The notes beneath the pieces are model-generated. The model was not told where the DNA came from. It saw only the letters and a list, made by a program, of their open reading frames with translations, and did no database searches. From assembly GCA_963664085.2 (NCBI GenBank), contig CAXXLO010000002.1, forward strand, positions 2,480,001 through 2,544,000: a stretch of 64,000 nucleotides of DNA. The letters are read 5' to 3'. Positions 48,185 to 55,715 of this stretch are shown here, one piece after another. The stretch comes from Bin5 sp022821545. Lineage in GTDB: Bacteria; Chloroflexota; Anaerolineae; Caldilineales; Caldilineaceae. The position numbers and the translations under genes are program-made. The first letter of the stretch is position 1. Each line of letters starts with the position of its first letter.

Positions 48185-48754
48185 CTACGCCTCCGACGAC
48201 CCGGCAGCTCCGATTTCGACTGCCTCCTCCTTGGCCCGCTTGGAGGCCTGGACGTCCTGGTAGAGGATGACGGCTGCCAGAGCAATGACACTGCATACAA
48301 TCGAGGAATCGGCGATGTTGAAATTCGGCCAATAGTAGACACCGGGGACACCGACCTTCACAAAATCGGTGACATAGCCCTGCATGATGCGATCGATTAC
48401 GTTCCCCAGCGCGCCGCCGACCTGGAACCCGAGCAGCAACCGTATGAGACGCTGATCGTCTGGCAGGTGACGGATCGCGTAGTAGAATACAGCTACCGTC
48501 ACCACCGCAGCAATGACGATAAAGACACTGCCCGCACCCTGCAAAATCCCAAACGCAGCGCCGTGATTGTCCACATGCTCAAAGACAAAATACTCGCCCA
48601 GCGCCGGAATCGGAATAATATAGTCGAACTTCTCGATGTTCTGTCGGACCAGCTCCTTTGTCCACTGGTCCAGCGGAATTATGATCGCCGCCACCAGTAA
48701 AATGATCCACATGCGTCCCAAGATCCGGCTGAACATCGAACTGTTTTCAGGCAT
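48185..48754 (-). CDS. lspA: lipoprotein signal peptidase II
   Basis: Inner-membrane aspartic peptidase removing signal peptides of prolipoproteins. 189 residues with four transmembrane helices. Catalytic Asp residues are in GGALGNVIDRIMQGYVTDFV and FNIADSSI. It would process the several lipoproteins in this window. Start 48754 (MPENSSMFSR) has AAAGGAG at good spacing. Confidence 0.94.
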   Translation of the reverse strand: MPENSSMFSRILGRMWIILLVAAIIIPLDQWTKELVRQNIEKFDYIIPIPALGEYFVFEHVDNHGAAFGILQGAGSVFIVIAAVVTVAVFYYAIRHLPDDQRLIRLLLGFQVGGALGNVIDRIMQGYVTDFVKVGVPGVYYWPNFNIADSSIVCSVIALAAVILYQDVQASKRAKEEAVEIGAAGSSEA

Positions 48755-48825
48755 TGACGCTCTCCTTTCTTCATTGCGGTGAAATTCTAACACAGCACGC
48801 GAAAGATGGGGAAAGGAGTCAACCG

Positions 48826-48834
48826 TGCTATACT
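48826..48834 (+). promoter_or_regulatory. extended -10 promoter before the nitrilase-fold gene
   Basis: TGCTATACT is an extended -10 about 55 bp upstream of the ATG at 48886. No good -35 box is seen. Confidence 0.45.
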
Positions 48835-48885
48835 TGCTTGGCTTTCCTTCCTTGAGATCTGTCCCAGGCTTTACGGAGAGGCTGA

Positions 48886-49701
48886 ATGGCTCGTGAAATC
48901 ACTGTCGCACTTGTGCAGATGGCCCCCGCGCTCACCAGCGCAGAGGAAAACCTTCGCAAAATGGGGGAGTTTGTCGAACGCATCTGCACTACACAGCCGA
49001 CAGACCTGATCGTCTTCCCGGAGCTCAGCTATACCGGTACCGAACTGGGACTGCGCGCCACTACGCTGGCGGAACGCGTGCCCGGCCACGCCACAAACTA
49101 CCTGGCCAAACGCGCCGACGACTACAACACGCATATCGTCTTCGGCCTGGTCATCAAAGAGAAAGTCGAGAGCGTTCTTTACAACGGCCTGGCCTGCCTG
49201 GGCCCGGACGGAGAGATCATGTCCTCCTATCACAAGGTGCATCTCCTGGGCGAGGAGCGCCAGGTCTACCGTTCCGGCTTTCGTTTCATCAACGTGGACG
49301 CCGATTGGGGCAGATTCGGCCTCATGATTGGATCCGATCTGATCTTTCCCGAAGCGGCCCGCAGCCTGACCCTGGACGGCGCCGAACTGATTGTCCTCGC
49401 CGCCAACTGGGACATCGGTCGCCACGAGCAGTGGCGGGCGCACATCGTCAGCCGCGCCGCCGAGAATGCCCTCTACGTCGCCGCCGCCAACCGCGTGGGT
49501 GAGGAGCCCACCATTCAGTTTGCGGGCGATTCGATCCTTGCCGGGCCCGACGGCGGTCTGTATACGGTCCTTGAAGAGCCGATGGAGGGATACGCGGTCG
49601 CAACCATCGATCTGGACCGTGTGCGAGCCATCCGTGAAGAACGCCAAATGATCCAGGTTCGCGAACCCAACGCCTACCGTGCCATCGTCAGGAAATATTG
49701 A
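48886..49701 (+). CDS. nitrilase-superfamily protein lacking the catalytic cysteine
   Basis: 271-residue carbon-nitrogen hydrolase fold. The Glu motif (VFPELSYTG) and Lys motif (YHKVHLLGEERQVY) are conserved. The usual nucleophile motif ICYDxxFPE reads IGSDLIFPE (Gly at the Cys position, codon GGA), so normal amidase or nitrilase chemistry should not be possible. The rest of the domain, including LIVLAANWD and SRAAENALYVAAANRVG, is well kept, which argues against recent decay. It heads the plus-strand run that includes his genes. Confidence 0.82.
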   Translation: MAREITVALVQMAPALTSAEENLRKMGEFVERICTTQPTDLIVFPELSYTGTELGLRATTLAERVPGHATNYLAKRADDYNTHIVFGLVIKEKVESVLYNGLACLGPDGEIMSSYHKVHLLGEERQVYRSGFRFINVDADWGRFGLMIGSDLIFPEAARSLTLDGAELIVLAANWDIGRHEQWRAHIVSRAAENALYVAAANRVGEEPTIQFAGDSILAGPDGGLYTVLEEPMEGYAVATIDLDRVRAIREERQMIQVREPNAYRAIVRKY

Positions 49702-49751
49702 GAGAATTACTCAGGCCGGCCGTCTCAAGACTGGACGGCCCCGAAAGTGAG

Positions 49752-50306
49752 ATGATGAGCGAAACCATACAATCGTCCCAACGATTGTTCAGATCGTTTG
49801 CCAGCGGAGACTGGGACCAGCAGGCGGATATGACCGACTATCGCGCCGAGTGGTTCAACTCCCTGCTCGTCGAACGCGCCGCCTGGACCGCTCACGCGCC
49901 CACCGTCGAACTGCTTGATTCCGTCATCGGCGCACCGGGCTTCGTCTGGTTCCGTTTCTGGCTCCCCGATCTGGATCAGATGGTCGAAAAGTACTTTGAC
50001 GCCGAGGGCGCCGCTATCGGTCTCTACCTCCCTGTCTGCAGGCCGCTGCAGCGCGAAGACAAAGCCTATCGCACTTCGGACCTGGTCCTTGCAATTTGGT
50101 ATAATTCAGACAAGAGGGTCTTCGTACTGCACGAGGAGGAGTTCGAGGAGGTTGTACGCGCCGAGCGGCTCAGCAGTCAGGAGGCTGAACGGGCTGAAAC
50201 CCGCATTCGTGAACTGACTGCCGCCATCTTTCGCGAGGAGTTTCCACCGCCGTTGGTGCGCAACTTCGCCATCGCAATGGAAAAAAGTCTGTCCCGTTCG
50301 CAATGA
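49752..50306 (+). CDS. DUF402-like protein
   Basis: 184 residues from MMSETIQSSQRL. The central and C-terminal segments (WFRFWLPDLDQMVEKYFDAE, then YRTSDLVLAIWYNSDKRVFV and LHEEEFEEVVRAERLSSQEA) fit DUF402, a fold found in nucleoside phosphatases and an RNA-binding protein. Specific role unknown. Its TGA overlaps the hisH ATG (ATGA), so it is co-translated with hisH. Confidence 0.6.
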   Translation: MMSETIQSSQRLFRSFASGDWDQQADMTDYRAEWFNSLLVERAAWTAHAPTVELLDSVIGAPGFVWFRFWLPDLDQMVEKYFDAEGAAIGLYLPVCRPLQREDKAYRTSDLVLAIWYNSDKRVFVLHEEEFEEVVRAERLSSQEAERAETRIRELTAAIFREEFPPPLVRNFAIAMEKSLSRSQ

Positions 50307-50974
50307 TCGCTATTGTTGACTATGGCGTTGGCAACCTGCGCAGTGTCTACAAGTCCTTTGAGACCGTAGCCTCACCCCTGGGTATCCAGGTCGATATCGT
50401 CGACCACCCGGTCGATTTCAGCCGCTGGCGGGCACTCGTCCTGCCGGGACAGGGCGCCTTCGGCGATAGTGTCAACAACCTGCGTCGTCAGGGATTCGAA
50501 GCCCCTCTGTTGGACAGCGTGGCCGCAGGGCTGCCTCTCCTGGGCATCTGCGTCGGCATGCAGATGCTTTTCGACGAGAGTGAAGAGATGGGCGTTCACG
50601 AGGGACTCCACCTGATTCCCGGACGCGTCCGCCGCTTCCCCGACAAAATGCCGGATCCCCACCGCAGCGGCCGCAGCCTCCGCATTCCTCAAATCGGCTG
50701 GAACCAGTTGCACCGGCAGCGTCAGGACCCTCTGCTTGCGGGTGTCCCCGATGGCGCTTACGGCTACTTTGCCCACAGCTATTTCTGCGATGTTGCCCAG
50801 CCGGACGCCGTGCTTACACGCACCGACTACGGCATCGACTATCCGTCCATCGTCCGCCACCGCAACGCTTGGGGCATCCAGTGCCATCCGGAGAAGAGCC
50901 ACACGGTTGGCCTGCATATCCTGCGCAATTTCATTCAAACTGTGGAGAGCCAGCCTGAAATCGAATGCCCCTGA
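50303..50974 (+). CDS. hisH: imidazole glycerol phosphate synthase, glutaminase subunit
   Basis: Supplies ammonia to HisF in histidine biosynthesis. 223 residues. The class I glutaminase triad is complete: Cys in LLGICVGMQMLF, and His and Glu in QCHPEKS. The oxyanion strand LPGQGAFGD and IPQIGWN are typical. Its partner hisF is 3.8 kb downstream in the same orientation. Confidence 0.95.
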   Translation: MIAIVDYGVGNLRSVYKSFETVASPLGIQVDIVDHPVDFSRWRALVLPGQGAFGDSVNNLRRQGFEAPLLDSVAAGLPLLGICVGMQMLFDESEEMGVHEGLHLIPGRVRRFPDKMPDPHRSGRSLRIPQIGWNQLHRQRQDPLLAGVPDGAYGYFAHSYFCDVAQPDAVLTRTDYGIDYPSIVRHRNAWGIQCHPEKSHTVGLHILRNFIQTVESQPEIECP

Positions 50975-51082
50975 CCTGCGGCGGAAATCCGTTTGCACTG
51001 GCCTCACCAATAGTGAATTCCCCCACAGGGCAAGCCAAAGACATTCAGGTTCAATGCCGCCCTGCAATCTCGATGAATTGAA

Positions 51083-51772
51083 ATGACGGCGACCGAATTG
51101 AACGGGCCGAAGAAACTATATCTCATCGCACACGCCTGTACGCGACAGGTTCCGGATACCGACGCCGCCCACTGGCAGTTGAACGAGCTCGGTCGTGTGC
51201 AGGCCGCGGTACTCGCCCGGCAGCCGTTCTGGGACGAAGTCGACCGGCTTCTGTTGAGTCGCGAGCCAAAGACCCGTCTGACAGTCGCGCCGCTTCTGAA
51301 AGGGAGAGATCTGCCGGTGGCAGAGGATGTCCGCTTCAATGAGCTGCACCGCTCCCCAGAGTGGACAGACGACTATACCGCCCGCGTCGCAGACGTGTTC
51401 CGCCGTCCCGGCGACTCTGTCGCGGGCTGGGAACCGGCCGCAGACGCGCTGACCAGGTTTCGCGCCGGGATCGACGAGTGGGCGGCACGCCATCCCCATG
51501 ACACTCTGGCCCTCGTCGGTCACGGCCTCACCTTCAGCCTCTACCGCGCGCAGCTGCTTGGCCTTCCTGCCGTGCCTTTGCAGGACTGGCGGCAACTCTC
51601 CTTTGCCGCCGTCGCCTGTGTGCAAGACGGGCGAATCGTTCACGATTTCGCCGTTCCTCCCGGAGTGCCGCACATTCCCAGGGGCGCGGCTTCGCCTGCT
51701 GTCGGTCCAGAGGACGAACAGCTTGACAGCGGGCTGAAGGAACAGAGCCGCCCCTCCGCCCTTCCGGAGTAA
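51083..51772 (+). CDS. histidine phosphatase-like protein
   Basis: 229 residues of the phosphoglycerate-mutase-like fold. The usual RHG motif reads AHA (YLIAHACTRQ): the His is kept but the Arg that binds phosphate is Ala. The second conserved site LVGHGLTFSLYRAQ is present. Whether it is active is unclear. It begins 109 bp after hisH and its stop is nearly adjacent to the antiporter start. Confidence 0.75.
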   Translation: MTATELNGPKKLYLIAHACTRQVPDTDAAHWQLNELGRVQAAVLARQPFWDEVDRLLLSREPKTRLTVAPLLKGRDLPVAEDVRFNELHRSPEWTDDYTARVADVFRRPGDSVAGWEPAADALTRFRAGIDEWAARHPHDTLALVGHGLTFSLYRAQLLGLPAVPLQDWRQLSFAAVACVQDGRIVHDFAVPPGVPHIPRGAASPAVGPEDEQLDSGLKEQSRPSALPE

Positions 51773-51775
51773 GTC

Positions 51776-53323
51776 GTGGAAACCTTCTTTGAGCTGGAAT
51801 TCGAAATCGTCCAGGTACTGGCAGTCGTGCTGCTTGTCGCTATGGCCGTGCGCCGCATCAGACTGCCCTACACAGTGGCGCTGGTTGGAGCCGGGCTGGT
51901 CCTGGCCTTTCGGGGCGGCATGCATCTGGAGCTGACGCCGGGTCTCGTGCTTGGCCTCTTTGTCCCGCCCCTCATTTTTGAAGCCGCCTTCCACCTGCAG
52001 TTGAAGGACCTGAAGGCCGACCTGACGCCCATCGTGGCCATGGCCGTGCCGGGCGTGCTCATCAGCACCGGCATCATCGCCGCCGTTCTCGTTATCGCCG
52101 GCGTTCTGCCCCTGCCGGCCGCCCTCATCTTCGGCGCTTTGATATCCGCCACCGACCCCGTAGCCGTCGTCGCAACCTTTCGCTCCGTCGGCGCCCCCAA
52201 GCGCCTGATGACCCTTGTCGAGGGCGAGAGCCTCTTCAATGACGGTACCGCCGTAGTCATCTTTCACATCATGCTTGCTCTGGCTGTGGAAGGCACTCTC
52301 AATCCCCTTGAAGGTGTGGTCGATTTCCTGAGAGTGTCTGTCGGCGGCCTCCTCATCGGCGGCGTTCTCGGCTATGCCGTCGCCAAGCTGATCGAGCAAA
52401 TCGACGACTATCTGATCGAGGTCACGCTGACGACCATCCTCGCCTACGGCAGCTTTATCCTGGCGGAACAGTTCCACTTCAGCGGTGTTCTGGCTGTCGT
52501 GGTGGCAGGCCTGGTCAACGGTAACATCGGCCCCCGCGGGATGACCCCTTCAACCAAGATGGTGCTCTTCACCGTCTGGGAATACATCGCTTTTCTCGCC
52601 AACTCATTTATCTTCATCCTGCTCGGCATCAGCGTGGAATGGGAGCAGCTGGTCACATATCTCGTGCCCTCGCTGATTGCCGTCGTTGCCGTCCTGGGGG
52701 GCCGCTTCCTCGTTGTCTATCTGCTGGGCGGTACGGTCCGCCTCTTCCGTCATCATCTTCCGGCCCCCTTCCTCCTTGTGATGTCATGGGGAGGACTGCG
52801 CGGCGCAATCAGCGTTGCGCTGGCTCTGAGCCTGCCCGCCGGCATCGAAGACAGGCCGCAGCTTCTGGCAATGACCTTCGCCGTCGTCCTCTTTACGATC
52901 CTGGTACAGGCTATCTCCATTTCAGGGCTGCTCTCCCGGCTCGGGCTGACGCAAGGCGCCAAGCAGCCCGCCGAATATGAACGAATCCAGGGCCAGCTTC
53001 TCGCCATCCGCTCTGCCATCAGCTATGTCGACCGGCTCTACCGCGACGGCGCGCTGATTCCAACCGCCTATACAACCGTCAAGGCAGAGCTGACCGCACG
53101 TGAAGAAAACGTGAGCAGCCAGATCGATGAGCTCCTGCACGATCAGCCGGACCTGCGCGAACAGATCGTCTCGCTGGCGCGGACAGAGGCCTTGCGTGCT
53201 GAGAGAACGGCTCTTGACGAGTTGTCACGCGAAGGAATCCTGGGCGAGGAAGCTCTGATCGAACTCCAGGCCGAACTCGATGAGGCGATTTACGAGGCCG
53301 CAACCCAGGGGAATCACGCCTGA
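51776..53323 (+). CDS. CPA1 family Na+/H+ antiporter (NhaP-like)
   Basis: 515-residue cation/proton antiporter with a GTG start 3 bp after the previous stop. About 12 transmembrane helices. Ion-site motifs ISATDPVAVV and GESLFNDGTAVV, and VMSWGGLRGAISVALALSLP, are intact. A soluble C-terminal tail (about 400-515), rich in Glu and partly helical, is probably regulatory. Role: pH and sodium homeostasis. Unrelated to histidine synthesis but embedded in the run. Confidence 0.9.
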   Translation: METFFELEFEIVQVLAVVLLVAMAVRRIRLPYTVALVGAGLVLAFRGGMHLELTPGLVLGLFVPPLIFEAAFHLQLKDLKADLTPIVAMAVPGVLISTGIIAAVLVIAGVLPLPAALIFGALISATDPVAVVATFRSVGAPKRLMTLVEGESLFNDGTAVVIFHIMLALAVEGTLNPLEGVVDFLRVSVGGLLIGGVLGYAVAKLIEQIDDYLIEVTLTTILAYGSFILAEQFHFSGVLAVVVAGLVNGNIGPRGMTPSTKMVLFTVWEYIAFLANSFIFILLGISVEWEQLVTYLVPSLIAVVAVLGGRFLVVYLLGGTVRLFRHHLPAPFLLVMSWGGLRGAISVALALSLPAGIEDRPQLLAMTFAVVLFTILVQAISISGLLSRLGLTQGAKQPAEYERIQGQLLAIRSAISYVDRLYRDGALIPTAYTTVKAELTAREENVSSQIDELLHDQPDLREQIVSLARTEALRAERTALDELSREGILGEEALIELQAELDEAIYEAATQGNHA

Positions 53324-53418
53324 AGAATCCCTGGGCGCGAATACACATCGGGCCCGTCCTGCGAAGGCGAAACTGACTGCCGGCCGCCGCTCAACAACGA
53401 AATGCAAAAGACAGCACA

Positions 53419-54747
53419 ATGCGCATCTATCCCGCGATCGATTTGAGAAAAGGACGCTGTGTCCGCCTCCGGCGGGGCGATCCCAACGCTGAGACTGTCT
53501 TCAGCGACAACCCGGCCCGGACGGCCCGCCACTGGGAGAGCCTCGGCGCCGAGTGGCTGCACGTCGTCAACCTGGACGGCGCATTTGGCGGCGCATCCGA
53601 CTTCCATCCCAAAGTGCGGCGCCTTTCACCCGACGCGCTCGAGGCCGCGGAATCCAGCCGCGCCGCAGACCCGGGTCTTGAAACGGACGAAGCCCCGGAC
53701 GGTTCAAGCCTTGAACGGAATCTGCCCATAAACCTGCAGCGCCTCACGCAGATCAGAAGTGCGGTCGATATCCCGATTCAGTTTACCGGGGGGCTGCGCA
53801 GCGTCGAGGACATCGAACTGGCCTTCTCCCTGGGCGCCGACCGAATTATATTGGGGACCGCGGCTGTGCGCGATCCGGAACTTGTACGCGTCGCTCTTCA
53901 GCGTTGGGGCGTTTCCCGGATCGTCGTTGGGCTGGATGCCAAGGACGGAATGGTCGCCACTCACGGCTGGCAAAAGGTCAGCAAGGTGAGCGCGGTCGAG
54001 CTGGGGCACCGCATGGCCGCCCTGGGCGTGGAACTGGCGTTGTTCACAGACATCAGCCGCGATGGACTGCTCAGCGGCGTCAACGTTCAGGCGACGGCGA
54101 CACTGGCTGACCTTACAGGTTTGCAGGTCATCGCCAGCGGCGGCGTCGCCAATCTTGACGACGTCCGCGCGCTCAAGCGCCACGAACACTATGGCATCGA
54201 CGGCGTGATCATCGGTCAGGCCCTCTATACCAAGGCCCTGGAGCTGCCCGCAGCCATCGAAATCGGCAACGCGCCGCGCCTGCGCCGCAGCGCCGGCGTC
54301 ATTCCCATCCGCCGCTGCCCGGAAGAATCGCCCGCCGGCCGCGACGAAGCCCAGATTCTCCTCCTCTACAACCATTTTTTTGAGGAGTGGCAGTTTCCGC
54401 GCGGGGGCGTCGAACCGGGTGAAAGCGACCTAGATTGCGCTCGCCGGGAGTTCGCCATCGAAACCGGGCTGCCGATAAGCAAGCTCTACGAGAACTGTCC
54501 CACCGCCCTCGACTTCACCGTCCACATTCGCGGCTATGATGTCCAGCGCACGATCACCTATTTCCTGGCCGAAATCGGAGAAGGGGATGTGCGGCTCGGC
54601 CACCACAACCACAGCGAATGCCGCTGGTGCAGTCTTGAGGAAGCGAGGACTCTCCTGCTTGAAACGTCGCCGGAGCAGATTCCCGCCTGGCGCGCCGCCG
54701 CCCGCCTTCTCGACGCCGGTATGCCGGGGTTCGCAGAGCGCGCATGA
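53419..54747 (+). CDS. hisA: HisA (ProFAR isomerase) fused to a Nudix domain
   Basis: 442 residues, about 200 longer than HisA. Residues 1-275 are the (beta-alpha)8 isomerase that converts ProFAR to PRFAR, with catalytic Asp in YPAIDLRKG and VVGLDAKDG, and FTDISRDG. An acidic insert of about 37 residues (around 73-108) interrupts the barrel early. Residues about 285-440 form a Nudix domain (WQFPRGGVEPGESDLDCARR, then REFAIETGL). The Nudix box departs from REUxEExGU: one metal-binding Glu position is Ile. The isomerase half looks functional; Nudix activity is doubtful or altered. Confidence 0.9.
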   Translation: MRIYPAIDLRKGRCVRLRRGDPNAETVFSDNPARTARHWESLGAEWLHVVNLDGAFGGASDFHPKVRRLSPDALEAAESSRAADPGLETDEAPDGSSLERNLPINLQRLTQIRSAVDIPIQFTGGLRSVEDIELAFSLGADRIILGTAAVRDPELVRVALQRWGVSRIVVGLDAKDGMVATHGWQKVSKVSAVELGHRMAALGVELALFTDISRDGLLSGVNVQATATLADLTGLQVIASGGVANLDDVRALKRHEHYGIDGVIIGQALYTKALELPAAIEIGNAPRLRRSAGVIPIRRCPEESPAGRDEAQILLLYNHFFEEWQFPRGGVEPGESDLDCARREFAIETGLPISKLYENCPTALDFTVHIRGYDVQRTITYFLAEIGEGDVRLGHHNHSECRWCSLEEARTLLLETSPEQIPAWRAAARLLDAGMPGFAERA

Positions 54748-54811
54748 ACCGTTCAAGCCGTCGATCCGTCTGCAAGCCGTTCTCGGCGCATCGCCGCACC
54801 CGGAGGTAACC

Positions 54812-55591
54812 TTGCTGGCCAAGCGAATCATTCCCTGTCTCGACGTCAAGGATGGACGCGTCGTCAAAGGCATCAACTTCATTGACCTGGTCGACGCCGG
54901 CGATCCGGTGGAACAGGCCCACGTCTACGATCGTGAAGGCGCCGATGAACTGGTCTTCCTGGACATTACCGCCACCCACGAGGCCCGCGATATCGTCGCC
55001 GAAATGGTACGCCGCGTCGCCGATACCGTCTTCATTCCGTTTACCGTCGGCGGCGGCATTCGCACCGTCGACGATATGCGCGCCATTCTGCTCGCCGGCG
55101 CCGACAAGGTCAGCGTGAATAGCGCCGCCGTTCGCAACCCGGAGATCGTCAGCGAGGGCGCCCGCCGCTTTGGCAGCCAGTGCATTGTCGTCGCTATCGA
55201 CGCCCGCCGCCGCGACGCCGCGGAGGGCTGGGACGTATTCATCAGTGGAGGCCGAATCAATACCGGCATAGACGCCGTCGAATGGGCCAGGAAAGTAGAA
55301 TCGCTCGGAGCCGGCGAAATCCTGTTGACCTCGATGGACGGCGACGGCACACAGGAAGGCTACGACGTAGCCCTCACCCGCGCCATTTCAGACGCCGTCA
55401 ACATCCCGGTCATCGCCAGCGGCGGCGCCGGCCGCCCGGAAGATTTCGCCGCCGCTCTCACTGAAGGCGGCGCCGAAGCTGCCCTGGCCGCAAGCCTCTT
55501 CCACTTCCGTCAGCTTCAGGTGATGGATGTAAAGCGGCATCTGCTCGAACGCGGCGTACCCGTGCGCCTGCCTGAAGACGCCATCACCTGA
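54812..55591 (+). CDS. hisF: imidazole glycerol phosphate synthase, cyclase subunit
   Basis: Uses HisH-derived ammonia to make IGP and AICAR from PRFAR. 259 residues from a TTG start with GGAGG at 5-nt spacing. Catalytic Asp residues are in IIPCLDVKDGRVVKG and IVVAIDARR; phosphate loops VIASGGAGRPEDF and AALAASLFHF are intact. The frame runs upstream inside hisA, but that part is not HisF-like. It is 65 bp after the HisA-Nudix gene. Confidence 0.95.
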   Translation: MLAKRIIPCLDVKDGRVVKGINFIDLVDAGDPVEQAHVYDREGADELVFLDITATHEARDIVAEMVRRVADTVFIPFTVGGGIRTVDDMRAILLAGADKVSVNSAAVRNPEIVSEGARRFGSQCIVVAIDARRRDAAEGWDVFISGGRINTGIDAVEWARKVESLGAGEILLTSMDGDGTQEGYDVALTRAISDAVNIPVIASGGAGRPEDFAAALTEGGAEAALAASLFHFRQLQVMDVKRHLLERGVPVRLPEDAIT

Positions 55592-55715
55592 TCCGGGCCA
55601 CTTTCAGTTAATGCGCCGCTCGCCCTGGTGGCGGCCTGCAGGAAGATAGGCTCTCCACCATGGGTTACTGTCAGGAACGGATTGTCGGCGCGTCTGAGGA
55701 GTCCAGGGTGTAGAG

